Shown one piece after another: positions 24,385 through 31,135 of a stretch of DNA of 64,000 bases. The DNA is from Rubricoccus sp963708165 (GTDB lineage: Bacteria; Bacteroidota; Rhodothermia; Rhodothermales; Rubricoccaceae). How positions within the stretch are numbered: position 1 is the stretch's first letter; each line of letters opens with the position of its first letter. Location of the stretch: NCBI GenBank assembly GCA_963708165.1, contig OY970187.1, positions 2,604,001 to 2,668,000 of the forward strand, given 5' to 3'. Position numbers and translations under genes: made by a program. Under the pieces are notes generated by a model. The model did not search any database and had not been told where the DNA came from. It worked only from the letters and a program-made list of their open reading frames with translations.

Positions 24385-24472
24385 TGGGGGAGGTCAGTTT
24401 TTGCCTCTGGCGCCAGGGCGAACGCGAAACAGCTGTACCCAGAACCCGCACCTCGCCGCTACCTTCGCGGCC

Positions 24473-26035
24473 GTGCCCGACGCTTTCACTCCCGACTCCG
24501 CGCCAGAGGAACGCCATGCCGAGGCACAAACCGCCGGGGCCTCTGGCGACGCGGGCGGCGGCTGGCGGCTGATCCGGCAGTCGGGCTTGTACGCGCTCTC
24601 GGGCGTGGCGCTAAAGTTGGGCGGGCTGCTGCTCGCGCCGCTCTACCTCGACACATCGCTGCTCCCGAAGGCGGAGTACGGGCAGCTATTTCAGCTAGAG
24701 GTCACGGCGCAGATCGGCGTGCTCCTGGGTGGTCTGGGCCTCGCCAGCGGCCTCTTGCGATTCCTCGCCGACCCCAACCACGCCGACGATCACGACGCGC
24801 TGCCCGGCACGGCGCTCGTGGCCTCTGGCGCCGTGGCGGCGCTCGTGGCGCTGGGGTTCGGGCTGCTCGCGCCCGTGCTCGCGCCCATCTTGATGGCGCC
24901 AGAGGCGAGCCCGGCGATCATCTGGTGGTTGGGGCTGTATGTGGCGCTCAAGGTCATCGGCGGCGTGCCGTATGCGGTTCTCCGCGCGAAAGAGCGGGCG
25001 GGCGTGTTCGCGCTCGGCGTGGCCGTCGAGATGGTCGTCCTCGTTGCGGCGGTCTGGTATTTCCTGGGCGCCAGAGGCCTCGGGCTGGAGGGCGTGATGC
25101 GGGCCTACGCCATGTCGGCGGGCGCCTCGGCGCTGATCCTGGTCGGCGCGGTCCTCGCCAGAGGCGGGTGGCGCATTCGCGCGCGGCTCGTCCGGCCTCT
25201 GGCGGTGTACGGCGCGCCTCTGGCGCTGGGCGGGCTCGGCGGGCTGATGCTCAACGCGGGCGACCGCTACCTCCTCGGCTGGCTCGCGGGCGACGAGGTC
25301 CTGGCGGTCTACGGCTGGGCGGCGCGCATCGGCGGCATCTTGAACGTGCTGCTCGTGCAGAGCCTGCAACTGGCGTTCCTCGCGATCGGCCTCAAGACGC
25401 TCTACGGCGCCGACGGCACGCTGACCGACAGCACGCTGCACCCGCGCGTGTTCCGCCACTTCGCGGCGCTCGGCGGCTGGGCGGCACTCGGCCTCTCGCT
25501 CGTCACGTTCGACGGTACGCGCGTTCTCTCGTCCGAACCGGCCTACCTCGGCGCCAGCGGCCTCGTGCTGCCCGTCGCCCTGGGGTACGTCGGCTACGGG
25601 CTGTACTTCGTGGTCGTCAACGTGCTGTACGCGGCGGGGGAGACGCGGCGGATCTCGCAGGGCGTGATCGGGGCCGCGGTCGGCAATGCCGTCCTCAACC
25701 TGCTGCTGATTCCGCCGTTCGGCGCGATGGGTGCGGCACTCGCGACGGTCGCGTCGTTCGCGGGCCTCGCGCTCTACGCCGAGCGCGTCGCGCGGCACCA
25801 CGCGCCGATCCGCTACCCGTGGGGCGCGGCGCTGGCCTCTGGCGTGATCGCGGCTGCTCTCGCGCTCGCAGCGATGCCGTCCGAGGCGTGGGGCCTGTGG
25901 CCGCGCGTGGCGCTGCGGGCGGGGCTTCTGGCGTGCTACCCGGTGGCACTGCTCGCGCTGGGTCTGTACAAGGTGCGCGAGATCCGCGCAGGCCTCCAGC
26001 TAGCGCGGGGCTGGCTCCGCCAGAGGCCGGGATGA
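24473..26035 (+). CDS. Lipopolysaccharide/polysaccharide flippase (Wzx/MATE-like)
   Basis: I choose the GTG at 24473 because all upstream in-frame sequence is repeat DNA. The protein has about 520 residues with 12-14 membrane helices, for example QSGLYALSGVALKLGGLLLAP at the start, then GTALVASGAVAALVALGFGLL and GAAVGNAVLNLLLIPPFGAMGAAL. This is the MVF/polysaccharide-transporter layout that moves lipid-linked glycans across the inner membrane. The last 42 residues (VALRAGLLACYPVALLALG to the end) are duplicated as a gene fragment at 26758-26880. Several helix loops are motif-encoded (ASGA, PEAS, RPLA). Confidence 0.85.
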   Translation: MPDAFTPDSAPEERHAEAQTAGASGDAGGGWRLIRQSGLYALSGVALKLGGLLLAPLYLDTSLLPKAEYGQLFQLEVTAQIGVLLGGLGLASGLLRFLADPNHADDHDALPGTALVASGAVAALVALGFGLLAPVLAPILMAPEASPAIIWWLGLYVALKVIGGVPYAVLRAKERAGVFALGVAVEMVVLVAAVWYFLGARGLGLEGVMRAYAMSAGASALILVGAVLARGGWRIRARLVRPLAVYGAPLALGGLGGLMLNAGDRYLLGWLAGDEVLAVYGWAARIGGILNVLLVQSLQLAFLAIGLKTLYGADGTLTDSTLHPRVFRHFAALGGWAALGLSLVTFDGTRVLSSEPAYLGASGLVLPVALGYVGYGLYFVVVNVLYAAGETRRISQGVIGAAVGNAVLNLLLIPPFGAMGAALATVASFAGLALYAERVARHHAPIRYPWGAALASGVIAAALALAAMPSEAWGLWPRVALRAGLLACYPVALLALGLYKVREIRAGLQLARGWLRQRPG

Positions 26036-26044
26036 TCTCTGGGG

Positions 26045-26062
26045 GCCTCTGGCGCCAGAGGC
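26045..26062. repeat. Full motif palindrome bounding the toxin-antitoxin zone
   Basis: Exact GCCTCTGGCGCCAGAGGC, 9 bases after the flippase stop. Further copies at 26881-26898 (17 of 18 bases) and 27594-27611 (exact) divide this zone into two cassettes. Confidence 0.9.
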
Positions 26063-26068
26063 AGGCTG

Positions 26069-26377
26069 CTAGCGGAAGTCTCTCGGTTGAACGTCCCGCC
26101 TATGCCGGAGCAGGCGCGCGATGAGGACCCGGTTGGGCTTTGCATCGGACGTGAGGTAGTAGACGGTCACACGCAGCCGCTGAAGCGGAAAGCTGCGGAG
26201 GTTGGGCTTCAGGTCCTCCCGGTTGCGGCCCATTTCCGGGAAGTCCCCGAGGGCTTCGAAGCAGTCGACGAGAGCGTCTGTCAGAACGTCCCGTGCTTGG
26301 TCGCTGTACTCAGACGCATAATCTGCAAGGTGCAAGAGGTCGTCGCGAGCACCTGGAAGAAGGTCGTAGCGTCTCAC
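26069..26377 (-). CDS. ParE/RelE-family toxin, module 1
   Basis: I choose the GTG start at 26377, one base after the antitoxin stop, giving 102 residues. The sequence begins RRYDLLPGARDDLLHLADYAS and ends VLIARLLRHRRDVQPRDF, the usual ParE-like plan: two N-terminal helices, then a beta sheet with RVTVYYLTSD. ParE relatives poison DNA gyrase, whereas RelE relatives cut mRNA on the ribosome; ParE is the better match because the partner is ParD-like. The gene appears intact. It shares layout and many residues with the broken toxin of module 2, so the two are paralogues. Confidence 0.85.
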   Translation of the reverse strand: MRRYDLLPGARDDLLHLADYASEYSDQARDVLTDALVDCFEALGDFPEMGRNREDLKPNLRSFPLQRLRVTVYYLTSDAKPNRVLIARLLRHRRDVQPRDFR

Positions 26378-26378
26378 G

Positions 26379-26675
26379 CTATATCTCAATCGAGTTAGGT
26401 CCGCCAGGCGCCGGACGCTCGCCACGCTCTACCTCGCCGCGCAACTGATCCATCCGTTGACCGATGAGATCCCGAATGTCGTCTCCGGTCATGCTGACCG
26501 GGTCACCGCTTTCGAGGCCGTCTTGGACAAGCCGCCGCAGGTCCGACGTTTGTGCCTCTCGGTCTTCGAGGAGGCGGAGAGCTTCGCGGAGCACTTCGGA
26601 CGCGGAGCGATAGCGACCAGAGTCCACGAGCGAGCGCGTGAAGCGCTCCAGCCGGGGCGTGAGAGATACGTTCAT
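26379..26675 (-). CDS. ParD-family antitoxin, module 1
   Basis: This 98-residue antitoxin has the ribbon-helix-helix start MNVSLTPRLERFTRSLVDSG, followed by RYRSASEVLREALRLLED, which binds DNA as a dimer and represses its own promoter. The C-terminal half (residues 45-98) would wrap the toxin. It ends GEVERGERPAPGGPNSIEI, nearly the same tail as the antitoxin of module 2. The toxin gene follows after one base, so translation is probably coupled. A TTGACA/TACTCT promoter precedes it at 26700-26728. Confidence 0.9.
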   Translation of the reverse strand: MNVSLTPRLERFTRSLVDSGRYRSASEVLREALRLLEDREAQTSDLRRLVQDGLESGDPVSMTGDDIRDLIGQRMDQLRGEVERGERPAPGGPNSIEI

Positions 26676-26699
26676 AGCGACGTGCGATGCTGAGGTCTG

Positions 26700-26728
26700 A
26701 GAGTAGAGGAAACGCGGCGACTTGTCAA
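26700..26728 (-). promoter_or_regulatory. Promoter of toxin-antitoxin module 1
   Basis: Reading on the minus strand, TTGACA (26728-26723), a 17-base spacer and TACTCT (26705-26700) lie 25 bases ahead of the antitoxin start. The same boxes, spacing and following bases (CTACTCTCA) are found ahead of module 2, which supports both. Confidence 0.7.
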
Positions 26729-26757
26729 ACCTTGTTATGAGCCGGGCAGAGCCTCCC

Positions 26758-26880
26758 GCGCTTCGGGCTGCGCTTCTGGCGTGCTACCCGGCGGCGCTCC
26801 TCGCGTTGGGGCAGTACAAGGTGCGCGAGATCCGCGCGGGCTTCGCGACGGCGCGGGGCTGGCTCCGCCAGAGGCCCTGA
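26758..26880 (+). pseudogene. Duplicated 3' fragment of the flippase gene
   Basis: The frame reads ALRAALLACYPAALLALG, then QYKVREIRAGF, then ARGWLRQRP and a TGA. It is a diverged copy of the last 40 or so codons of the flippase that ends at 26035. It has no start and no upstream part. The copy is followed at once by a near-perfect palindrome at 26881, just as the original is followed by one at 26045, so module 1 sits between two direct repeats of flippase tail. Confidence 0.85.
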
Positions 26881-26913
26881 GCCTCTGGCGCCAGAGGTGG
26901 CTGATTCTATGTG

Positions 26914-26952
26914 ATGTCAATAATTGACATGAGGGTTCGTTTCCTGTACTCT
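26914..26952 (+). promoter_or_regulatory. Operator palindrome and promoter of toxin-antitoxin module 2
   Basis: A perfect 17-base dyad, ATGTCAATAATTGACAT (26914-26930), overlaps the -35 box TTGACA (26924-26929). After 17 bases comes TACTCT (26947-26952), 24 bases before the antitoxin ATG. This is a plausible autoregulatory operator for the ribbon-helix-helix antitoxin. Confidence 0.75.
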
Positions 26953-26976
26953 CACCTCAGTTCAACCGCCGTCACC

Positions 26977-27282
26977 ATGAACGTCTCCCTTCCGCCTCAA
27001 CTCGACAGCTACGTGCGCTCCCTCGTCAGAGGAGGGGACTACGGGTCCGCCTCCGAGGTGGTGCGCGAAGGCTTGCGGCTGCTAAAGGAGAAGCAGCGCG
27101 ACGAAGAGAAACGCGCCGAACTTCGCGGACTGATTCAGGACTCGCTCGAAAGCGGCCCGCCGGTGTCAATGACCTCGGAGGATCTCCGCGCCATGATCCA
27201 CGACCATGCGAAAACGCTGCGTGGCGAGGTGGAGCGCGGCGAACGGCCTGCCCCTGGCGGACCCGATGCTCTAGAGGTGTAA
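26977..27282 (+). CDS. ParD-family antitoxin, module 2
   Basis: From the ATG at 26977 the protein has 101 residues, starting MNVSLPPQLDSYVRSLVRGG with the following helix DYGSASEVVREGLRLLKEK. It is clearly related to the antitoxin of module 1, including the tail GEVERGERPAPGGPDALEV. The first methionines of the longer frame lie within the operator and promoter and are rejected. The gene is intact although its toxin carries a stop, so it may now act only as a repressor or as an anti-toxin against module 1. Confidence 0.88.
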   Translation: MNVSLPPQLDSYVRSLVRGGDYGSASEVVREGLRLLKEKQRDEEKRAELRGLIQDSLESGPPVSMTSEDLRAMIHDHAKTLRGEVERGERPAPGGPDALEV

Positions 27283-27591
27283 ATGCGGCAGTACGACCTC
27301 GACCGGCGGGCTCAACAAGACGTACTGGCCCTTTTCGAGCAGGCCAACAGCTACAGCTGAGAGGCTGAGGCGCGCTACGCGGACGCGTTGGTGTCGTGCT
27401 TTGAGCGCGTCGCGGAGTTTCCGTACAGCGGGCGAGACCGTTTGGACCTCGTCGATGGGCTGCGCAGCGCGTTGATCCGTCGGCCGCGCCTCGTCGTGAT
27501 TTACTTCGTGCTCGACGGCGAGGGAGACCGCATTCGGATCACCCGTGTGCTCTGGCAGGAGCGCGACGTGGGCACGTCAGACTTCCGGTGA
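27283..27591 (+). pseudogene. ParE/RelE-family toxin, module 2, interrupted by a TGA
   Basis: The ATG immediately follows the antitoxin TAA. The frame encodes MRQYDLDRRAQQDVLALFEQ and then NSYS before an in-frame TGA at 27358-27360. It continues in the same frame as EAEARYADALVSCFERVAEF through RPRLVVIYFVLDGEGDRI to GTSDFR, TGA at 27589. Aligned with the toxin of module 1, no residues are missing on either side, so this is a single nonsense change, probably inactivating. Restart after the stop would lack the first helix. Confidence 0.85.
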
Positions 27592-27632
27592 GGGCCTCTG
27601 GCGCCAGAGGCTAGCTTTTGCCGGTATACCGC

Positions 27633-27664
27633 CCGCTCAGCCATTGCGTCCTTCGGCTGAGCGG
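27633..27664. other. Hairpin between module 2 and the next gene
   Basis: Arms CCGCTCAGCC (27633-27642) and GGCTGAGCGG (27655-27664), 12-base loop, no T run. It may end module 2 transcripts or regulate the gene starting at 27688. Confidence 0.5.
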
Positions 27665-27687
27665 TCAAACGCTATGCATCAACTCCA

Positions 27688-28086
27688 TTGAAAACGCCTC
27701 TAGACGAGATTCACACTCGGTGGTTCTTGGACGGTCTCGCCTTTCGGCCTCACGCGCTTAGTATTCTCCTGGTCGAGGCCATCGTTGGTGAGAAGGCTCC
27801 ACTCAACATCGCTGGCGTTGAGATTGAGGGAACGAGGCCGATTGACGTGACTGACGATAGCCGCCGCTTTGAGGTTCTCTTCGAGCATATCGTCGCCTAC
27901 CAAGTGATTGACGAGTCTACGACGTGGGACGATTACGAGGAGCATGATTCGATAGAAGACGATATTCAGGTCCTCTCGAAATCTCGATTTCTCGATCACC
28001 TCCATGAGAGACCATGGTTGGCTCTTCGAGACGTGGCGGCAAGGGCGCTCGGCATTTCAGGGTTTGGACCTACGATGCTGTCGTAG
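27688..28086 (+). CDS. Uncharacterised protein of lower GC
   Basis: The 132-residue frame starts with TTG; no better start is visible, so the beginning is uncertain. The sequence (DEIHTRWFLDGLAFRPHALS, FEHIVAYQVIDES, WLALRDVAARALGIS) matches no family I recognise. It could be a small cytosolic immunity or regulatory protein. Its base composition is visibly less GC-rich than all neighbours, and it carries no GCCTCTGGCG motif. With the adjacent toxin-antitoxin genes this marks a recently acquired stretch. Confidence 0.55.
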   Translation: MKTPLDEIHTRWFLDGLAFRPHALSILLVEAIVGEKAPLNIAGVEIEGTRPIDVTDDSRRFEVLFEHIVAYQVIDESTTWDDYEEHDSIEDDIQVLSKSRFLDHLHERPWLALRDVAARALGISGFGPTMLS

Positions 28087-28241
28087 AGGTTGCTTCTGTG
28101 AGAGATCCAGTTGTCAAGCCCCACCCCATGTAGGGTTGAGATGACAGGCAACGCTTTCACAAGCCTCTGGCGCCAGAGGCCCGGTTGAGCACGCCCGCGC
28201 CCGGTGGTACGTTCTGAGCCGCCTCCATTTCCCCCCGCGTG

Positions 28242-30084
28242 ATGCGTCTGCTTCTCCTTCCGCTCGCCCTTCTCATCGCCCTTCCCGCCAGCGGCCAGGC
28301 GGGACCCCGCTTCGAGGACGGGCAGGCGCAGGTCGTCCCCGAGTTCGAGGACGCCGAGGCGTGGATCAAGGAGGAGCTGTGGGTCGAGACCGAGTTCGAC
28401 TCGGACGGCGACGGCATGATGGACCGCGTGCACACGGCCGTCGTGCGCCCGGCGCAGACCGAGAGCGAAGGCCTGAAAGTGCCCGTCGTCTACGAGACGA
28501 GCCCGTACTTCGCGGGTACTGCGGGCTTCGCGCCAGGCCTGTTCTGGAACGTGCAGCACGAGATCGGCGCGACGCCGCCGACGCGCACGATGGGACCCGA
28601 CGTGCCGCTTCGCGCCCGCCCCGGCATCTCCGGCTCCCACGTCACCACGTGGGTGCCGCGAGGCTTCGCCGTCGTCCACTCGTCCTCGCCCGGAACGGGG
28701 CTTTCCGAAGGCTGCCCGACCGTCGGCGGCATCAACGAATCCCTCGCGCCCAAGGCCGTCGTGGACTGGCTCAACGGTCGCGCCAGAGGCTTCACCGCGC
28801 CGCGCGGCGGCGAGGAGGTCGACGGCCGACTGGAGCACCGGCAAGGTGGGCATGACCGGCACGTCCTACAACGGCACGCTGCCTCTGGCGGCGGCCACGA
28901 CCGGCGTGGAGGGGCTGGAGGCCATTATCCCCGTCGCGCCCAACACGTCGTACTACCACTACTACCGCTCCAACGGGCTCGTGCGCAGCCCCGGCGGCTA
29001 CCTGGGCGAGGACATCGACGTGCTGTACGACTTCATCCACAGCCGCGACTCCGACCGCCGCGCCACGTGCGACGCGTCCGTCCGCGACGGCGAGATGGGC
29101 CCCAACATGGATCGCCTCTCCGGCGACTACAACGAGTTCTGGGCCGGACGCGACTACCTCAACGTGGTCGAGAACGTGCAGGCCGCCACGCTCATGGCGC
29201 ACGCCTTCAACGACTGGAATGTGATGCCGGAGCACAGCGTCCGCATCAGCGCGGCGCTCAAGGCGCGAGGCGTGCCGGTGCAGGAGTACTTCCACCAGGG
29301 CGGCCACGGCGGGCCGCCGCCTCTGGCGCAGATGAACCGCTGGTTCACGCGCTACCTCTACGACGTCGAGAACGACGTGGAGAGCGACCCGAAAGCATGG
29401 ATCGTCCGCGAGGGCGACGAGCGCGACGCCCCGACGCCCTACGCCGCCTATCCCAACCCCGAGGCCTCTGGCGTGACGCTCTATCCCGTCGCGGGCGAGG
29501 TCGTGAACGGCATGAACGGCATCGGATCTCTGGCGCCAGAGGCCTCGGGCGCGCAGGGCACGGCGACGGTCGTGGACAACGTCTCCTTCGACGGGCGCGC
29601 GCTTTCCGGTGCGGAGTGGACGCAGCACCGCCTGCTGTTCGTGACACCCGAGATGACGGCGCCGCTGCACCTCTCGGGCACGTCCACGATCCGTCTCCGC
29701 GTCGCGTCCAACAAGTCCGCTGTCAACCTCTCGGTCTGGCTCGTCTCTCTGCCGTGGACCGAGGGCCGCGGCGCCAGAGGCGGCATCGTGACGCGCGGTT
29801 GGGCCGATCCGCAGAACTACGTCTCCTCCATGGAAGGCACGCTGACGTCGAGCGCGCCTCTGGCGCCCGGCGAGTTCGTGGACATGCAGTTCGACCTCCA
29901 GCCCGACGACCAGATCCTGGCCGCAGGCCAGCAACTCGGCCTCCTCGTCTTTTCCAGCGACCGGGAGTTCACCCTCTGGCCACAGCCCGGCACGGAGTTG
30001 ATGGTGGACCTCGACGCGGTCTCGCTCGAACTGCCCGTCGTGGGTGGCGTGGCGGCGCTCAGCGCAGCACTCGCGGGGAACTAG
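28242..30084 (+). CDS. CocE/NonD-family hydrolase (X-Pro dipeptidyl-peptidase-like), frame change near 28822
   Basis: Bridged over one extra base, it encodes about 613 residues with a signal peptide (LLLLPLALLIALPASGQ). The alpha/beta-hydrolase part includes VPVVYETSPYFAG, FAVVHSSSPGTGLSEG, the nucleophile elbow GMTGTSYNG (Ser near 208), HAFNDWNV with the acid Asp and HQGGHGG with the His. The C-terminal jelly-roll (LSGTSTIRLRVASNKSAVNL onward) is the X-Pro peptidase C domain. It would cleave esters or Xaa-Pro peptides outside the cytoplasm. The shift falls just before the nucleophile, where GTCGACGGCCGACTGG should read VDADW. Confidence 0.85.
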
Positions 30085-30112
30085 AGGGCTTTAGATGGCC
30101 TCTGGCGCTATC

Positions 30113-30205
30113 CCGAAACCCGTCATCGCGAGCGAAGCGCGGCGATCTCGTGACGCCGAGCAGGCGCCTACCAGATCGCCGCGTCGCTACGCTTCTCGCG
30201 ATGAC
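30113..30205. repeat. Dispersed inverted repeat, diverged copy
   Basis: Arms GTCATCGCGAGCGAAGCG and GCTTCTCGCGATGAC with inner GGCGATCT and AGATCGCCG. It is related in plan, though not closely in sequence, to the TGTCATCCCGA repeats. No gene in this gap. Confidence 0.6.
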
Positions 30206-30294
30206 AGCATTCTGACAGGTGCGCGCCCATGTGTCAGGATTCAGACGGAGGCTCTGGCGCCAGAGGCCCGAGCCGGTCTCCTCCTCGTCCCGAG

Positions 30295-30702
30295 CTAGCG
30301 CTTCCGCTTGTACATCCGCACCTCGTTCGCGCCGCGGTCGAAGCGGTAGCTGAGGCTGTCCACGAGGGTTTTGAGCAGGTGGAGGCCGTAACCGTGCACG
30401 GCCCGGCGCTCGCGCGCTTCCGCCAGAGGCGTCGGCGGCTGTGTGGGGTCGAAGCGCTCGCCGCGGTGGCGCACCGTCACCGCCAGACCGCTAGCGTCCG
30501 CTACGGAGCGGATGGTAATAGAATCGCGAGGGTCGCCCAGGCCGTGCTCGATGGCGTTGGCGACGGTCTCGTCCACGGCGGTGCGGAGCTGGCGCGTCTG
30601 CGTGGTAGAGAGCCCGGCCTCGGCGCCCCAGTCCTCCACGTGGCGGCGCACGCGCGCGAGCTCGCTGGTCTTGCCGGGAATCGTGAGGGTGTGGCGCGGC
30701 AT
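30295..30702 (-). CDS. RsbW-type ATP-binding anti-sigma/kinase protein
   Basis: This 135-residue protein is a GHKL-fold ATPase: the N box lies in RTAVDETVANAIEHGLGDP (near residues 41-59) and the G boxes in HGYGLHLLKTLVDSLSYRF. Such proteins phosphorylate a STAS partner and, when free, bind a sigma factor. It is the last gene of a three-gene operon with the STAS gene and the phosphatase, overlapping the STAS gene by one base (TGATG). No sigma-B-like gene is adjacent, so its target may be elsewhere or it may act in another output. Confidence 0.88.
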   Translation of the reverse strand: MPRHTLTIPGKTSELARVRRHVEDWGAEAGLSTTQTRQLRTAVDETVANAIEHGLGDPRDSITIRSVADASGLAVTVRHRGERFDPTQPPTPLAEARERRAVHGYGLHLLKTLVDSLSYRFDRGANEVRMYKRKR

Positions 30703-31133
30703 CAGGCGTCGCCGGTGGCCGGTGCGTCGCCAGAGGCGGTCTGCGCCTCTGGCGCGAAGCGCGCGGCGGCGTCCTCAGCGCTCGGCGCGAGGTCGAACAG
30801 GAGCGGAAAACCCAGCAGGTCGAAGACCTCGAACACGTCCGGCGTGAGCGCCGCAATCTTGAGGTCGCCGCCTCTGACGCGGACGGGCTCTAGAAAAGCC
30901 ATGAACACGCCCAGCCCCGCCGAGGAGACGTAGCGCAACTCGTCTCCCGCTACCACGATGCGCGCGTAGCCGCCGTCCAGCGCGGCCTGGAGCGCGTTTT
31001 CGAACTCGGGCGCGGTGTGGGCGTCGAGCTCGCCGGTGAGGTCGAGCACGCGAACGTCGCGCTCGCCAGAGGCCAGGGCGGGGGCGGCCTCTGGCGCGCT
31101 GAGAGTGCGGAACGAGACGGAGAACGAGGGCAT
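30702..31133 (-). CDS. STAS-domain anti-sigma factor antagonist (RsbV-like)
   Basis: From the ATG at 31133 the protein has 143 residues. The STAS core runs from VRVLDLTGELDAHTAPEFEN through the phosphorylatable region in ELRYVSSAGLGVFMAFLEP (Ser near residue 69) to FEVFDLLGFPLLF. In partner switching the unphosphorylated form binds the RsbW-type kinase and frees its target. The C-terminal tail (FAPEAQTASGDAPATGDA) and the N-terminal SAPEAAPALASGERD are motif-encoded additions. It sits two bases after the phosphatase gene. Confidence 0.88.
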   Translation of the reverse strand: MPSFSVSFRTLSAPEAAPALASGERDVRVLDLTGELDAHTAPEFENALQAALDGGYARIVVAGDELRYVSSAGLGVFMAFLEPVRVRGGDLKIAALTPDVFEVFDLLGFPLLFDLAPSAEDAAARFAPEAQTASGDAPATGDA

Positions 31134-31135
31134 AG

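Noticed and set aside
24197..24472. An N-terminal extension of the flippase
   Set aside because: It is encoded entirely by the dispersed inverted repeat and motif DNA. The GTG at 24473 gives a normal start.
26045..27611. Insertion sequence or integron carrying the toxin-antitoxin genes
   Set aside because: No transposase, integrase or attC-like site is visible. Only the motif palindromes and the duplicated flippase tail suggest mobility.
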